From Oceanobacillus sojae (lineage in GTDB: Bacteria > Bacillota > Bacilli > Bacillales > Amphibacillaceae), in contig NZ_BJYM01000005.1 in the NCBI RefSeq assembly GCF_007991515.1, positions 1-64,000 on the forward strand: a stretch of 64,000 bases of DNA, read 5' to 3'. How positions within the stretch are numbered: the first letter of the stretch is position 1; each line of letters begins with the position of its first letter. The notes beneath the pieces are model-generated. The model saw only the letters and a program-made list of their open reading frames with translations. It made no database searches and was not told where the DNA came from. Shown here one piece after another: positions 44,688-54,407 of this stretch. A program made the translations under genes and the position numbers.

Positions 44688-45425
44688 ATGAATTATAAAA
44701 TGATTGAGGAATTATCTTTAAACAATTGGCCGTCGCTGTCTACCTTGCTTTATGATGGCTGGATACTGAGATTTTCAAATGGCTATACCAAAAGAAGCAA
44801 TTCGATTCAGCCGATTCTCTATTCAACCTGCGAATTAATTCAAAAAATAGAAGCATGTGAAAAAATCTATTCAGCAAATAATTTACGAACCATATTTAAA
44901 ATAACTCCTTTTGTTAAACCGGATAATTTAGATGATATTCTAAAAGGAATGGCTTATTCATTAATTGACATTACCAGCGTGCAAATCATGAATCTAAAAG
45001 ATATGAAGGAGCCAACAGTTCATTCTGTGAATTTAGATGAGGATATAACAATTGAGTGGCTGGACCATTTTTGCAGATTGAATCATGTAGAGGAACAAAA
45101 CAAACATACCATGAAGCAAATGCTATCAAATATCGTAACTCAAAAATGTTTTATATCACTCTACCATGAGGAAAATGTAATTGCCTGCGGGCTGGGTGTT
45201 GTTGAAAGAGAATACATAGGGATTTATGATATTGTTACTGATATTAAGTTCAGGAACCAGGGAATTGCTGAACAGCTGCTATTGAATTTATTAAAATGGG
45301 GAAAAGAAATAGGAGCTAAATACAGTTACTTAGCTGTTCTTTTAAATAACAAACCTGCGTTGAAGCTTTATTCCAAAATTGGCTATTCAGAGATTTATAA
45401 GTATTGGTACAGGGTAAAAGAATAA
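44688..45425 (+). CDS. Two-part GNAT acetyltransferase
   Basis: 245 residues. The N-terminal half (WILRFSNGYTKRSNSIQP) and the C-terminal GNAT core with RNQGIAEQLLLNLLKWGKEIGA near 190 and LNNKPALKLYSKIGY near 215 match the two-domain acetyltransferases of bacilli. Substrate unknown. GGGAG lies upstream of the ATG. Own terminator. Confidence 0.82.
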   Translation: MNYKMIEELSLNNWPSLSTLLYDGWILRFSNGYTKRSNSIQPILYSTCELIQKIEACEKIYSANNLRTIFKITPFVKPDNLDDILKGMAYSLIDITSVQIMNLKDMKEPTVHSVNLDEDITIEWLDHFCRLNHVEEQNKHTMKQMLSNIVTQKCFISLYHEENVIACGLGVVEREYIGIYDIVTDIKFRNQGIAEQLLLNLLKWGKEIGAKYSYLAVLLNNKPALKLYSKIGYSEIYKYWYRVKE

Positions 45426-45435
45426 ATAAGCTTTA

Positions 45436-45477
45436 AAAGGGATGACTATGCCTGCAATATGGCACAATCATCCCTTT
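45436..45477. terminator. Terminator between GNAT and hydroxyacid dehydrogenase genes
   Basis: 17-base arms (45436-45452 with 45461-45477), one or two mismatches, between convergent genes. Confidence 0.72.
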
Positions 45478-45515
45478 CTAGAGTAAAGCATATTATTTAT
45501 TTTTTATATGCAGCT

Positions 45516-46478
45516 TTATTTTCGCTTCATCACATTCTGAGGGTTACCTTCTAAAAATGCTATCGTATTATCAAATGCAACTTGGGCGCGAAGCTCCATT
45601 GCCTCATCTGTCAAAAATCCTACATGAGGTGTTAAAATTGCATTTTTTGCATGTAATAGTCTGTAATCATCCGGAATTGGCGGTTCCATATCGAATACAT
45701 CGATACCCGCTCCAGCTATCTCTCCATTGTTCAGAGCATCCGCCAGTGCATCATTATCAACAATCGGCCCCCTTGCACAGTTAATCAAAACAGCCGATTC
45801 TTTCATCAATTTTATTTTCTCTTTAGAGAGCAGACCTTTTGTACTTGGTAGTAATGGTACATGTAATGTTACAATATCTGATTGAGATAAGACATCATCT
45901 AAATCCATATACTCTACGCCCAGCTCCACTGCTTCCGGATTAATGCTGGCCTGATTAGAAGCAACTAATTTTGCACCGAATGCTTTAAATAAACGGGCAA
46001 CCTCGATCCCTATTTGCCCTGTACCGATGATACCGACAGTTTTTCCTTTAATTTCATTTCCCTGGTAAGCTCCCGGATAATCAGCGGCACGGACATCACT
46101 ATTTCCCTGTGTAATGCCGCGATATAAATCCATTACCAGACCGATGGTTAATTCTGTTACTGCCTGGTTTGCATATCCGGCTGCATTACATACCAGAATA
46201 TCCTGTTTTTTTGCATCTGCTATTCCTACGTGATCAACACCTGTAAAGGCAATATTAATTAATTTTAAATTATCATTTTGATTAATTACTTCCGTCGGAT
46301 ACGGATTATTGGCAATCATCACAACATCTGCACCTTCACTGCGTTTTGCCAACTCTGTGCTGCCTGTTGTTTTATTGTTGTAATAAACAAATTCATGGCC
46401 TTTCTGTTTAATTGGCTCTGCCAGTTTCTCAATGAGTGAATCCGGAACATTTAATGGTTCTAATAATTTAACTAACAT
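45516..46478 (-). CDS. D-2-hydroxyacid dehydrogenase (NAD-dependent)
   Basis: 320 residues. Rossmann motif GIIGTGQIG near residue 148; catalytic Arg in NCARGPIVDNDAL (about 232), Glu in IDVFDMEPPIP (about 262), His in LTPHVGF (about 288). It interconverts a 2-hydroxy acid and 2-oxo acid; relatives include SerA, glycerate and hydroxypyruvate reductases. No regulatory ACT domain, so SerA is unlikely. Substrate not determined. Confidence 0.88.
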   Translation of the reverse strand: MLVKLLEPLNVPDSLIEKLAEPIKQKGHEFVYYNNKTTGSTELAKRSEGADVVMIANNPYPTEVINQNDNLKLINIAFTGVDHVGIADAKKQDILVCNAAGYANQAVTELTIGLVMDLYRGITQGNSDVRAADYPGAYQGNEIKGKTVGIIGTGQIGIEVARLFKAFGAKLVASNQASINPEAVELGVEYMDLDDVLSQSDIVTLHVPLLPSTKGLLSKEKIKLMKESAVLINCARGPIVDNDALADALNNGEIAGAGIDVFDMEPPIPDDYRLLHAKNAILTPHVGFLTDEAMELRAQVAFDNTIAFLEGNPQNVMKRK

Positions 46479-46833
46479 ATTATCTATCCCTTTCCGCGAT
46501 GCGTCTTACTACTTTTCTGTTTTAATCCAAATGGATTCCTTTCTTATCATAGCTTTTCTACAGTACTTTATTCTGAATTATCATCTCACAGTATAAATCT
46601 TTCAAAAACATTTGTAAAAGAATCGAACACCTTCTTAAAATATAAATGTTCTTATTATAATAGGAAACATTACTTTATCTCAAGAAATGTTCACCCCTTA
46701 ATTTTATCTCATAAGTACCTTCTTTTTTTACATTTATCAACCTGTATAACCGGAAAGCGGTATCCACATATATTTGTTGTATGATACACTCATAATACTA
46801 AAACGTTGAAAATTTAATAAAGGTGAAAAGACC
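46479..46833. other. Divergent intergenic region
   Basis: 355 bases between the dehydrogenase and a plus-strand hypothetical gene. AT-rich with promoter-like boxes in both directions, but no convincing repeat or riboswitch. Confidence 0.35.
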
Positions 46834-47298
46834 ATGTATATTGACAGAATTGATTATCACCATGAACCTGCTTACGAACAGTATATGCACAAATTTCAAA
46901 AGGACGAGGAAGAACTGACAGAAGAAGATACAGATGCGATTGAGTATTATGCCGGAAATCATATCGACTTCTTTCTGACCTGGATTATTCAAAATCATTT
47001 TGAAGGTGAATTGTTGAAAGAGATAGCAAATGATGATCTAAAAGCTGTAAGAGATGAAACTATGTCAGGGATAGAATTTTCTATTAAAAATTGTGACGGG
47101 AAATTTACAGATGAAGACATCTCTGAAGAAATTTTTCCATTTGTAGATGCTTACTATGAAAGCTATTATCTGGTCACTTATGGATTTTGGGTAGAAGATG
47201 ATTTAAAAGAATCACTATTTGGATTTATTAGCACATGGGAAAATTATCATGATTATAAGCACTATTTAGATGACGCCTATCAGGACTACAAAGACTAA
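46834..47298 (+). CDS. Acidic hypothetical protein
   Basis: 154 residues, very acidic and aromatic (IEYYAGNHIDFFLTWII; YYESYYLVTYGFWVEDDLKESLFGF; DAYQDYKD). No signal or membrane segment and no family that I recognise. The composition resembles immunity-type proteins of polymorphic toxins, but no toxin gene is adjacent, so I do not assign a role. AAGGTG before the ATG and a clear terminator support a real gene. Confidence 0.7.
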   Translation: MYIDRIDYHHEPAYEQYMHKFQKDEEELTEEDTDAIEYYAGNHIDFFLTWIIQNHFEGELLKEIANDDLKAVRDETMSGIEFSIKNCDGKFTDEDISEEIFPFVDAYYESYYLVTYGFWVEDDLKESLFGFISTWENYHDYKHYLDDAYQDYKD

Positions 47299-47317
47299 AA
47301 ATTGAATCTTGATTGAA

Positions 47318-47357
47318 GAAGAGCTATTTTTAAGCATATACTTAAGAATAGCTCTTC
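47318..47357. terminator. Bidirectional terminator before leuA
   Basis: GAAGAGCTAT arms (47318-47327 with 47348-47357) with inner CTTAAG pairing, between convergent genes. Confidence 0.82.
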
Positions 47358-47395
47358 CATTTATAGTTTATTTACTTGATAATCTATTTATTGTG

Positions 47396-49081
47396 TTACT
47401 TCACGATTTCTTTTTGGCTTGCCGCGAAATCCTTCAATCTATTTACAGCCACGACTAAAGCATAAACCGATGCCGCTGTAATATCCTCATGAATTCCTGC
47501 CCCCCAGTAAATCTCTCCGTGATGGGAAATCCCGATTTGCGCACAGGCTTCAGCAGAGGAATCCTTACCTAAAGAATGCTGCTCATAAACCTCCAATGCA
47601 TAATCAATATCAAAATAGGCTTTTAATGCATTGCTGATGGCATCCAGACTTCCGGCACCTTCTCCATACATTTCAATCTGTTCATTATCTTTCCGTACGG
47701 TTAAAGTAACTTCCTGCCCTGTCCCTTTATGGAAATGATAGTCTACCAATTCGAAATATGGATGATATTCAATATAATTCTCTCTAAAGACCTGATAGAT
47801 TTCCGCAGATGAAAGCTCTTTGCTTGTTTCATCAGATACTTTTTTCGTTGCATAGCCCATTGCTTCATTCATTTTATATGGCAGCTTGATTCCATAATTC
47901 GTTTCAAGCATATAACCAATTCCGCCTTTTCCAGACTGGCTGTTAATCCGGATAACATCGGTTTGATAATTCCTTCCAATATCCTGAGGATCAACCGGAA
48001 TATATGGTACATCCCACTTTTCTGTATTCGTTTCCTGACGATATTTCATCCCTTTGGAAATCGCATCCTGATGAGAACCGGAAAAGGCTGTAAAAACAAG
48101 ATCACCTGAATATGGATGTCTTTCATGCACTTCGGTTCTAGTTAACTGCTCATACTTCTTACGAATCGCATTCATCTGACTGAAATCCAATTCAGGATCG
48201 AATCCTTGAGAATACATATTCATCGCTAAAGTAATCAAATCTACATTTCCTGTCCGTTCACCGATACCAAATAGAGTACCCTCTACTCGTTCCGCACCTG
48301 CCAGAACACCGAATTCTGCATCACTCACTCCACTTCCACGGTCATTGTGCGGGTGAATAGATAGAGTGACCCCATCTCGGTATGACAGATTTTTATGAAT
48401 GTACTCGATTTGGCTGGCAAAAATATGCGGCATCGCAATTTCAACAGTTGTTGGTATATTAATGATTGCTTTATGGTCAGGTGTCGGCTTCCAAATATCC
48501 AACACACTATTACAAATATCCAACGCATATTCTACCTCTGTTCCAGGAAAGCTTTCCGGGCTATATTGGAAATAAAAATTCCCCTCTGTTTGTTCAGCCA
48601 GCTCTTTTACTAAAATCGCTCCATTAACTGCAATTTGTTTAATTTCTTCCTGCGATTTTCTAAATACCTGTCTACGCTGTGCTTCTGAAGTTGAATTATA
48701 TAAATGCACAATAGCTCTCGGTGCTCCCTTAATTGCTTCAAAGGTCCGGCGGATAATATGCTCCCTCGCCTGCGTAATTACCATAATTGTTACATCATCG
48801 GGTATCATATTATTATCAATCAGAGTCCGCAGCAGCTTAAATTCTGTATCTGAAGCAGCTGGAAAAGCAACCTCGATTTCTTTAAATCCGATATCTACTA
48901 ATAGCTGAAACATCTCAAGCTTTTCTTCTAAATTCATTGGAATCGGCAATGCCTGATTTCCATCCCTCAGGTCCACGCTGCACCATGTCGGAGCTTTCTC
49001 TATCGTTTCTTTCTTCACCCAGTCATAAGACAATGTTGGCGGCATAAAATATTGCTTTCCGTATTTTTGATGATTAAACAT
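47396..49081 (-). CDS. leuA: 2-isopropylmalate synthase
   Basis: 561 residues, the longer LeuA type. Catalytic HMGL-like TIM barrel (residues 30-310): [11 protein letters not shown] with metal-binding Arg-Asp near 38, and [16 protein letters not shown] with metal His near 245. Regulatory LeuA dimer domain at about 430-555, which binds leucine for feedback inhibition. It condenses acetyl-CoA with 2-oxoisovalerate, first step of leucine synthesis. It stands alone, without leuBCD, and its leader is a T-box. Confidence 0.93.
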   Translation of the reverse strand: MFNHQKYGKQYFMPPTLSYDWVKKETIEKAPTWCSVDLRDGNQALPIPMNLEEKLEMFQLLVDIGFKEIEVAFPAASDTEFKLLRTLIDNNMIPDDVTIMVITQAREHIIRRTFEAIKGAPRAIVHLYNSTSEAQRRQVFRKSQEEIKQIAVNGAILVKELAEQTEGNFYFQYSPESFPGTEVEYALDICNSVLDIWKPTPDHKAIINIPTTVEIAMPHIFASQIEYIHKNLSYRDGVTLSIHPHNDRGSGVSDAEFGVLAGAERVEGTLFGIGERTGNVDLITLAMNMYSQGFDPELDFSQMNAIRKKYEQLTRTEVHERHPYSGDLVFTAFSGSHQDAISKGMKYRQETNTEKWDVPYIPVDPQDIGRNYQTDVIRINSQSGKGGIGYMLETNYGIKLPYKMNEAMGYATKKVSDETSKELSSAEIYQVFRENYIEYHPYFELVDYHFHKGTGQEVTLTVRKDNEQIEMYGEGAGSLDAISNALKAYFDIDYALEVYEQHSLGKDSSAEACAQIGISHHGEIYWGAGIHEDITAASVYALVVAVNRLKDFAASQKEIVK

Positions 49082-49112
49082 GATACATTCCTCCTCAGAT
49101 TAAGTTAAAAAT

Positions 49113-49410
49113 AAAAAAGCCTCTCCTCTCCAGCAATTTACTTTGCTTGGAGACGAAAGACTTATTCTTACGCGGTACCACCCCGGTTTCATGATAAACC
49201 AATATTATCATGCACTTATCCAGATACAGACAATTATGCCTTATATCCTTCCCGTGTAACGGCGGGGTTCCGTCCTTAATTACTGTAACAAATTCATTTC
49301 ACTAAGGCTGCTCTAAGGTGAGTTCCCTGCTTTCCTGCTGTTGCTTCTCATCAGCCAGCAACTTTCTGAAAACACTTCAGCAAGTACTATTCCTTATCTT
49401 CGCATTGCAA
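49113..49410 (-). promoter_or_regulatory. T-box leader, leucine
   Basis: T-box sequence at 49171-49184 (minus strand GGGGTGGTACCGCG), terminator with long stem and T-run at 49113-49164, and Stem I above with a candidate leucine specifier CTC followed by ACC (near 49316-49324). Uncharged tRNA-Leu would allow leuA transcription. Confidence 0.9.
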
Positions 49411-49561
49411 CTTTTTATATTTTCACTATCTTATCAGATTTATCAGAGAATTGGAAGAGGAAATTTAAAATTATTTTTTTACTGCTTGTAATTTAAAGTG
49501 GAAATGCATGATTCGTACTTTTTGTATTGATTTATCACATCATGATATTTCCAAACTTTAT

Positions 49562-50531
49562 CTATTTCAAGTATTGTTTAACGTCTTCTATAGTTTCAAA
49601 TTCATCTATATGATCTATTATGGTTTCCAGCGTGCTTATTTCCTGTTCGTGCACCTTTTTCTTTACATCTTCTGCAGGTGGAGCTACAAACTTTGTGATT
49701 AATCGAATGGTGGTATTGGCTATACCTTCTGCTTTCCCTTCATTTCGAAAAATCTCTGCTAAAGTCATTGCCAATTCGCTCCCTTCTTGATAAGTGTTTT
49801 CTATATGGTTGATTAAATCATAATATTGTTTTTTGGTAAGATGACGATGGGCACGGAAGATATAATAAAACAATGTTTCAAGGTACTCTGTTTCCATTTT
49901 CTGATCCTGTAATTGCCGCAAATAATCAATGGATCGATAAATCGTATTCAATATGACTTGTATATCACTATTACCGATATCCCGAAACACCATCAGTATG
50001 ATTCGCAGGAACACATTTAATTGCGTATCTTCATCGTCGTAAGCAGATACATCGTATATAAAGAATTCATGATCAGGAACGAATTTCTGCAGTTCCTGAG
50101 GAAAATCCCGGTACCCTTCCAAAAGATTACTGAACGAAGCTCCGACATACCAATCCGTATTGCCATGATACAAAACAATCGGCATGATGATCGGCAGCCT
50201 CTTTTCTTCTTTATTATCCCGCTTGGTTTCCCATATCTCCTCCATATACCGCAGTAACTGCAGAGCAGTATAGTAATCATGATAGCTTTTATGCTCGAAC
50301 AGAAAATATACATAAGCGTTTTTTTGATGAATTTTCTTCTGGAATATCAAATCGGAGAAATATTCTTGGAGGTCGTGACTGACAAAGCTATCTTTTTGGG
50401 GGCTGAATGGATGTTACATCAATGGTATTACGTACAGAAGGCGGTAAGAAGTGGGTAATAAAATCTTTAGCAACGTCCACATTTGAAAATGTTTCTTTAA
50501 AAATTTTGTCATGCGGGTTTTGAATCTGCAA
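49562..50531 (-). pseudogene. Frameshifted Rpn-family nuclease gene
   Basis: Rpn proteins are PD-(D/E)xK nucleases related to IS-type transposases that promote recombination. The N-terminus runs from TTG 50531 (NPHDKIFKETFSNVDVAKD) to a TAG after about 45 codons; the rest continues in the other frame with YFSDL and FEHKS (catalytic Asp, Glu, Lys) and a charged C-terminus. The shift falls in a T5-G5 run at 50393-50402. Joined, the protein is about 322 residues, full family length. A one-base indel, sequencing error or recoding are the options. Confidence 0.8.
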
Positions 50532-50693
50532 AATTACCGAGTCCTTTCATCATTGGAGTTTGATGACTTATTCAAATGTATGATCTATCTCTAGATTAAC
50601 ATAGGATTCCGATAAAAAGGAACGCATGTTCTATAATTATTTTTATCTTCCTTTTTTCCCCGCTCTTTTAGCAATCCTGGATGTTTTCATTAA

Positions 50694-50912
50694 TTATATC
50701 CTGATGAAAGAGGAAAAGGCTATGGAAAGAAAATACTAGAATTAACTCTAAAAGAGGCGAAAGAAAACAATTTAAATCGTGTTCTCATTAACTGTGATGA
50801 TTCAAATCTTGCTTCTGCCAGAGTAATTGAGGAAAATAATGGTACGCTAGAAAATAAAATAGTGGATAATAGTGATGGAGAACTTGTCCGAAGATATTGG
50901 ATTAATCTTTAA
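50694..50912 (+). pseudogene. GNAT acetyltransferase remnant
   Basis: An open frame without a start codon encodes a complete GNAT C-terminus: PDERGKGYGKKILELTL (acetyl-CoA motif A) and SARVIEENNGTLENKI, ending WINL. The preceding codon is preceded by a stop and no N-terminal half is found. It is a truncated gene rather than a functional unit. Confidence 0.8.
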
Positions 50913-50931
50913 TTATACTTGCTGTCAAAAT

Positions 50932-50977
50932 AAAAAGGTTAGTCATACTTTAACAACAGGATATGACTAACCTTTTT
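50932..50977. terminator. Bidirectional terminator
   Basis: 16-bp arms (50932-50947 with 50962-50977) with A-run and T-run, between the GNAT remnant and the end of the MutS2-like gene. Confidence 0.92.
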
Positions 50978-50996
50978 CTACAACTGTCTACTTCGC

Positions 50997-52898
50997 TTAA
51001 TTTTTACCTTTTCTAATTTGTTTCTCAATATTACGCAGAGCTTTTTTAGACCCCCGCTCCAAATCATGCTGCATTTTCCGGGAACTATATTCCTCGAATA
51101 AAGCATCCAGGTTATAGCCTTCCGGGTATAAATTTTTCCCTTTAATATCTAGTGCAACCCGCTTTACATTCGTAGTGATCAGCTTATTTTTATAAAAAAC
51201 AGCTACATTATTTTGTGAATCTATCCCTTTATAGATAATCCCAAAATCATCATATTCCAATAACTTCACGCGGTCCCCTTTTTCATATCCGGTAAATACT
51301 TCTGATTTCTGCTTAACAGGTTTAGGTTTCCTGATTTTATTTTTATCAATACGTTGTAAATCATATTCTTTATTATTCATATAATCCTTCGCTCTTTGAA
51401 GGACCTGCTCTCTCATATTCATTTTTTGAGAAATCCATAAAGCATTACTTTCGCCTGATTTCCCTAAAATCAATTTATATAGCGGCTCCAATGTTTCGCT
51501 ATTAAACTGCATTGCAGCATTCATAAAGTCCGAATGTCTTTCTGAGAAGCGTTTTATTTCCCCATAATGCGTTGTAGCTACGGTAATACAGCCCATATGA
51601 TAAAATTCTTCTAAAATAGAAATAGCAAGCGCCGCTCCCTCATTAGGCTCTGTCCCGCTCCCGATTTCATCAAAGAGCACTAAAGAGCGATTATTAGCCC
51701 GCTGCATAATACCTGCTATATTCTGCATGTGGGAAGAAAAGGTACTTAATGCATTTTCAATACTTTGATTATCGCCAATATCGACAAAAATACTTTCAAA
51801 TAAGCTGATTTCTGTTTCTTTATTGGCTGTGATATGAAAACCTGACATCACAGATAATGTTAAGAGCCCAATCGTTTTTAACACAACGGTTTTGCCTCCA
51901 GCATTAGGCCCGGTGATAATTAAGCTCCGGAAATCTTCTCCTATTTCAAAATTCAAAGGCACTGCGTCACCTGTCAATAGCGGATGTTTACAATCGACCA
52001 GTTTAATATAGCCATAATCATTTAATTTCGGCTCTATCCCATCTATCTGTTTACTAAATTTGGCTTTGGCAAATACCATGTCATATTGACCAATCAATTC
52101 CATATTTATTTTAAGCTCATAAATATTTTCTAAAATCATTCCTGATAAGGTTGCTAAAATCTGATATTCTTCCATCTGCTCCTCTGCCTTTTGTACAGCC
52201 AATTCATTGTTTAATTTGCTGACAGCAGCAGGTTCAATAAAAACCGTTGATCCTTTGGAGGAAGTATCTACAATCGCCCCATCGACATGATGCTTATAAG
52301 CAGCTTTAATTGGAATCGTGTAACGATCATCTTTTTTACTGATAAAAGCCTCTTGAATATATTTTTTATTCGCACTGCTTTTCAAAAATCGATTTAACCG
52401 TTCTTCCATCTTCGACTCAACAGCTTGTATATTATTTCGAATTCGTTTTAATTCTTTACTTGCTGCTGAATCAATTCGATTTCCTTTTATTGAAAAATCG
52501 ATTTCCTCTTCAATGCTTTGAAAGATGGTCATTGAATTTGCATAGGAAGCTATAACAGGTGCTATAAATTCTTTATCAAGCATATATTTTTTGATTTTCC
52601 GGCAGCCCCGAAGAAAATCAGATACATTTACTAAATCATCTGGCTGTAAAATGATGCCCTTTTCAAGGTTTTGCAGGATATGTTCAATGCTTGAAACACC
52701 CAGGAAGGGAACACGGCTATTTGTATTCAGTACTGCAACCGCTTCTGTCGTTTCATTCAACCGTTCTTTCACAATATTGATATTTGAACTGGGTTTTAAT
52801 TTATCCATTAACTGCTTTCCCAGCCCACTGATACAATAAGATCTGATAATTTGTTTTAATTCGTTATATTGTAATTTTTCATAGGTTATCTCATTCAT
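50997..52898 (-). CDS. MutS2-like ATPase without Smr nuclease domain
   Basis: 633 residues. MutS-type core and lever helices (1-310), ATPase with Walker A GPNAGGKT (330-337), Walker B LVLFDEIGSG and ATTHY (about 400-445), then a KOW-like segment (about 535-585, GYEKGDRVKLLEYDDFGIIYKG). MutS2 of B. subtilis has a KOW and a C-terminal Smr nuclease; here the chain ends after a basic helix (EKQIRKGKN) with no Smr. Since MutS2 acts on collided ribosomes through the KOW domain, this paralogue may bind ribosomes without cleaving RNA. ATG follows GAGGAG. A 569-base leader region precedes it. Confidence 0.85.
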   Translation of the reverse strand: MNEITYEKLQYNELKQIIRSYCISGLGKQLMDKLKPSSNINIVKERLNETTEAVAVLNTNSRVPFLGVSSIEHILQNLEKGIILQPDDLVNVSDFLRGCRKIKKYMLDKEFIAPVIASYANSMTIFQSIEEEIDFSIKGNRIDSAASKELKRIRNNIQAVESKMEERLNRFLKSSANKKYIQEAFISKKDDRYTIPIKAAYKHHVDGAIVDTSSKGSTVFIEPAAVSKLNNELAVQKAEEQMEEYQILATLSGMILENIYELKINMELIGQYDMVFAKAKFSKQIDGIEPKLNDYGYIKLVDCKHPLLTGDAVPLNFEIGEDFRSLIITGPNAGGKTVVLKTIGLLTLSVMSGFHITANKETEISLFESIFVDIGDNQSIENALSTFSSHMQNIAGIMQRANNRSLVLFDEIGSGTEPNEGAALAISILEEFYHMGCITVATTHYGEIKRFSERHSDFMNAAMQFNSETLEPLYKLILGKSGESNALWISQKMNMREQVLQRAKDYMNNKEYDLQRIDKNKIRKPKPVKQKSEVFTGYEKGDRVKLLEYDDFGIIYKGIDSQNNVAVFYKNKLITTNVKRVALDIKGKNLYPEGYNLDALFEEYSSRKMQHDLERGSKKALRNIEKQIRKGKN

Positions 52899-52969
52899 TT
52901 TTTTGCTCTCCTCGTATTATAGTCGTTGAAGTAATCAAATTGCTCTTCCGATTAAAAGAGACTGTATGA

Positions 52970-53177
52970 ATGAAGATACCTGCTCATTAGATTTCAATGT
53001 GCATCTTCTTATCCATTTCAAATAGAAATCTTCTCAAATAAAAAAAGCCGCAGGGATACCGCAGCTTTTTGACCATAATAATCCACCCCTGTCGTGTACA
53101 TCTATTTAAAATAACAGACAAAACAACTGGACAATACTATTATGGATAGGTGCTTATAAGTTCAGCAGGTATCTTCA
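52970..53177. repeat. Long-range 15-bp inverted repeat in the mutS leader
   Basis: ATGAAGATACCTGCT (52970-52984) and its exact complement (53163-53177) enclose the leader terminator. In RNA they would pair across about 180 nt. It may stabilise the read-through transcript or mark an ancient element. Confidence 0.5.
53039..53070 (-). terminator. Leader terminator upstream of the MutS2-like gene
   Basis: On the minus strand AAAAAGCTGCGG pairs with CCTGCGGCTTTTT over a four-base loop, with two wobble pairs that fit only that strand, and then T7. It would stop transcription 140 bases before the gene unless overridden. Confidence 0.85.
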
Positions 53178-53255
53178 TAGGGAGAAATAAATACACAGCA
53201 AATAAAAGGCCAATTAGACCTAATTATTCCCATATTTATTTCGTTTTAAATTATC

Positions 53256-53282
53256 CTATATAGAACCTACTACAATACTCAC
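53256..53282 (-). CDS. Possible 8-codon leader peptide (uORF)
   Basis: GTG start eight bases after AAGGAG, encoding MSIVVGSI and a TAG stop, inside the MutS2-like leader and upstream of its terminator. Short peptides of this kind control antibiotic-resistance attenuators. No other copy was sought; translation is unproven. Confidence 0.4.
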   Translation of the reverse strand: MSIVVGSI

Positions 53283-53335
53283 ACAGCACACTCCTTATTT
53301 ATTTGAATATCATTGAAATCTAATCTATGTAAAAC

Positions 53336-53365
53336 AGTATACAACAGGATAACCTGACATGTAAA
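53336..53365 (-). promoter_or_regulatory. Predicted promoter of the MutS2-like transcript
   Basis: Minus strand -35 TTTACA (53365-53360) and -10 TATACT (53341-53336), 18-bp spacer. It places the start of transcription near 53329, above the upstream ORF and leader terminator. Confidence 0.5.
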
Positions 53366-53385
53366 TAGGCTTCATCTTCAAACCT

Positions 53386-53426
53386 AAAAGCGTTCCCTTA
53401 CAATTTTATATTTGATAAGGAAACGC
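53386..53426 (-). terminator. Intrinsic terminator of the DUF2089 operon
   Basis: GCGTTTCCTTA with TAAGGGAACGC on the minus strand (11 bp, one wobble), then CTTTT. It separates the operon from the MutS2-like promoter. Confidence 0.8.
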
Positions 53427-53467
53427 CCTGATAACAATTTTAAAAAGCAATGCTTTCTTGAAGATAT

Positions 53468-53842
53468 CTATTTAATGGAAATGACGATAACATCTCCCTT
53501 ATTTGAATCTACTTCAATAATTGTACCCTCTATTTCATTATCAATGGCATGAATAACTACATTCATATCAATTTCGCTGCTATAGTGTACAGAAGCTGGA
53601 ATTTTATCCATTAAGTTACTTCCTAACTTAAGCATTGTTTTCACCATTTTAATAGGAATCTTCACATGGACATCCTCTCTAGTGGCTGATTCAATATCAA
53701 TTCGGAGGCTTTTTTTCAAATAATCTGCTGTGTTGTTTGACTTCGGCTCTGTTTTTAGTGCTTCAATTAATTGGCTCGCTTCATCCACATCTAAATTCCC
53801 TTGCTTAACAGACTCAATAATTTTGCGAATATCTTCTCTCAT
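53468..53842 (-). CDS. SHOCT-like/YvlB-type protein
   Basis: 124 residues. Residues 1-30 form the short helical pair of SHOCT-like modules (IRKIIESVKQGNLDVDEASQLIEAL); the rest is a beta-rich domain (VHVKIPIKMVKTMLKLGSNL, EGTIIEVDSNKGDVIVISI) as in the YvlB group. It is thought to work in envelope stress control. ATG overlaps the DUF2089 stop by four bases (ATGA), so the genes are coupled. Confidence 0.75.
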   Translation of the reverse strand: MREDIRKIIESVKQGNLDVDEASQLIEALKTEPKSNNTADYLKKSLRIDIESATREDVHVKIPIKMVKTMLKLGSNLMDKIPASVHYSSEIDMNVVIHAIDNEIEGTIIEVDSNKGDVIVISIK

Positions 53843-54222
53843 TCTTCATCCCCTCTTTTCTTTTGTAATAATTCAATTGCTTCATCTGTATTGATTTCTC
53901 CATTTTCAAACATCGTAATAATCCGGGATTTGTTTTGTGGTTCTGTTTTTTCTCTTTTCCTATGTCCAAGCTTTGCAATAATATCATTCAATTTACCGCG
54001 GACAGTCGGGTAGGAAACTCCCAGCTCTTTTTCAACTTCTTTGATGTTTCCTCTGCTCAAAAGAAATACTTCAATAAAATGCAGCTGTTCTTCATTCAAT
54101 GTGGAAAATTTCGAGAATTCGAAGTGGTTTTCTATGGTGGTATGGCAATTCGAGCATTCCAGCCGGGTCGCATGTAATGTGTGGTTACAGGTTGGGCAAG
54201 TTTGAATCATTGGATAGGGCAT
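53839..54222 (-). CDS. DUF2089 zinc-ribbon HTH protein
   Basis: 127 residues. Zinc-ribbon Cys pairs CPTCNHTL and CSNCHT at residues 9-26, then an HTH (IKEVEKELGVSYPTVRGKLNDIIAKLG, about 60-90) and an acidic SHOCT-like tail. DUF2089 proteins are putative regulators paired with YvlB-type proteins. GAGGAG precedes the ATG. First gene of the pair. Confidence 0.85.
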   Translation of the reverse strand: MPYPMIQTCPTCNHTLHATRLECSNCHTTIENHFEFSKFSTLNEEQLHFIEVFLLSRGNIKEVEKELGVSYPTVRGKLNDIIAKLGHRKREKTEPQNKSRIITMFENGEINTDEAIELLQKKRGDEE

Positions 54223-54360
54223 ATGCTATTCTCCTCTCTATAGTTAAAAGAATATCACATCAAATTAATATAATCAATCGAATAATTGAAAACATTAATA
54301 ATTAGGTTAAAATAATTAATATATTTTTCGTATTTAATTAATTTTCCATTAAAAAACAAA

Positions 54361-54386
54361 AGAGACTACGCTTCATCATAGTCTCT
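54361..54386 (-). terminator. Intrinsic terminator of the antiporter gene
   Basis: AGAGACTA (54361-54368) pairs with TAGTCTCT (54379-54386); T-run on the minus strand. Confidence 0.85.
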
Positions 54387-54407
54387 TTCTGATCTATATG
54401 CTTATTT

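Noticed and set aside
46834..47298. Immunity protein of a toxin system
   Set aside because: Only the acidic composition suggests it; no toxin or secretion gene is adjacent.
53039..53100. Possible T-box before the MutS2-like gene (minus-strand GGGGTGGATTATTATGG)
   Set aside because: The ACCGCG half of the T-box is missing and no Stem I with specifier is seen; the hairpin after it is a plain terminator.
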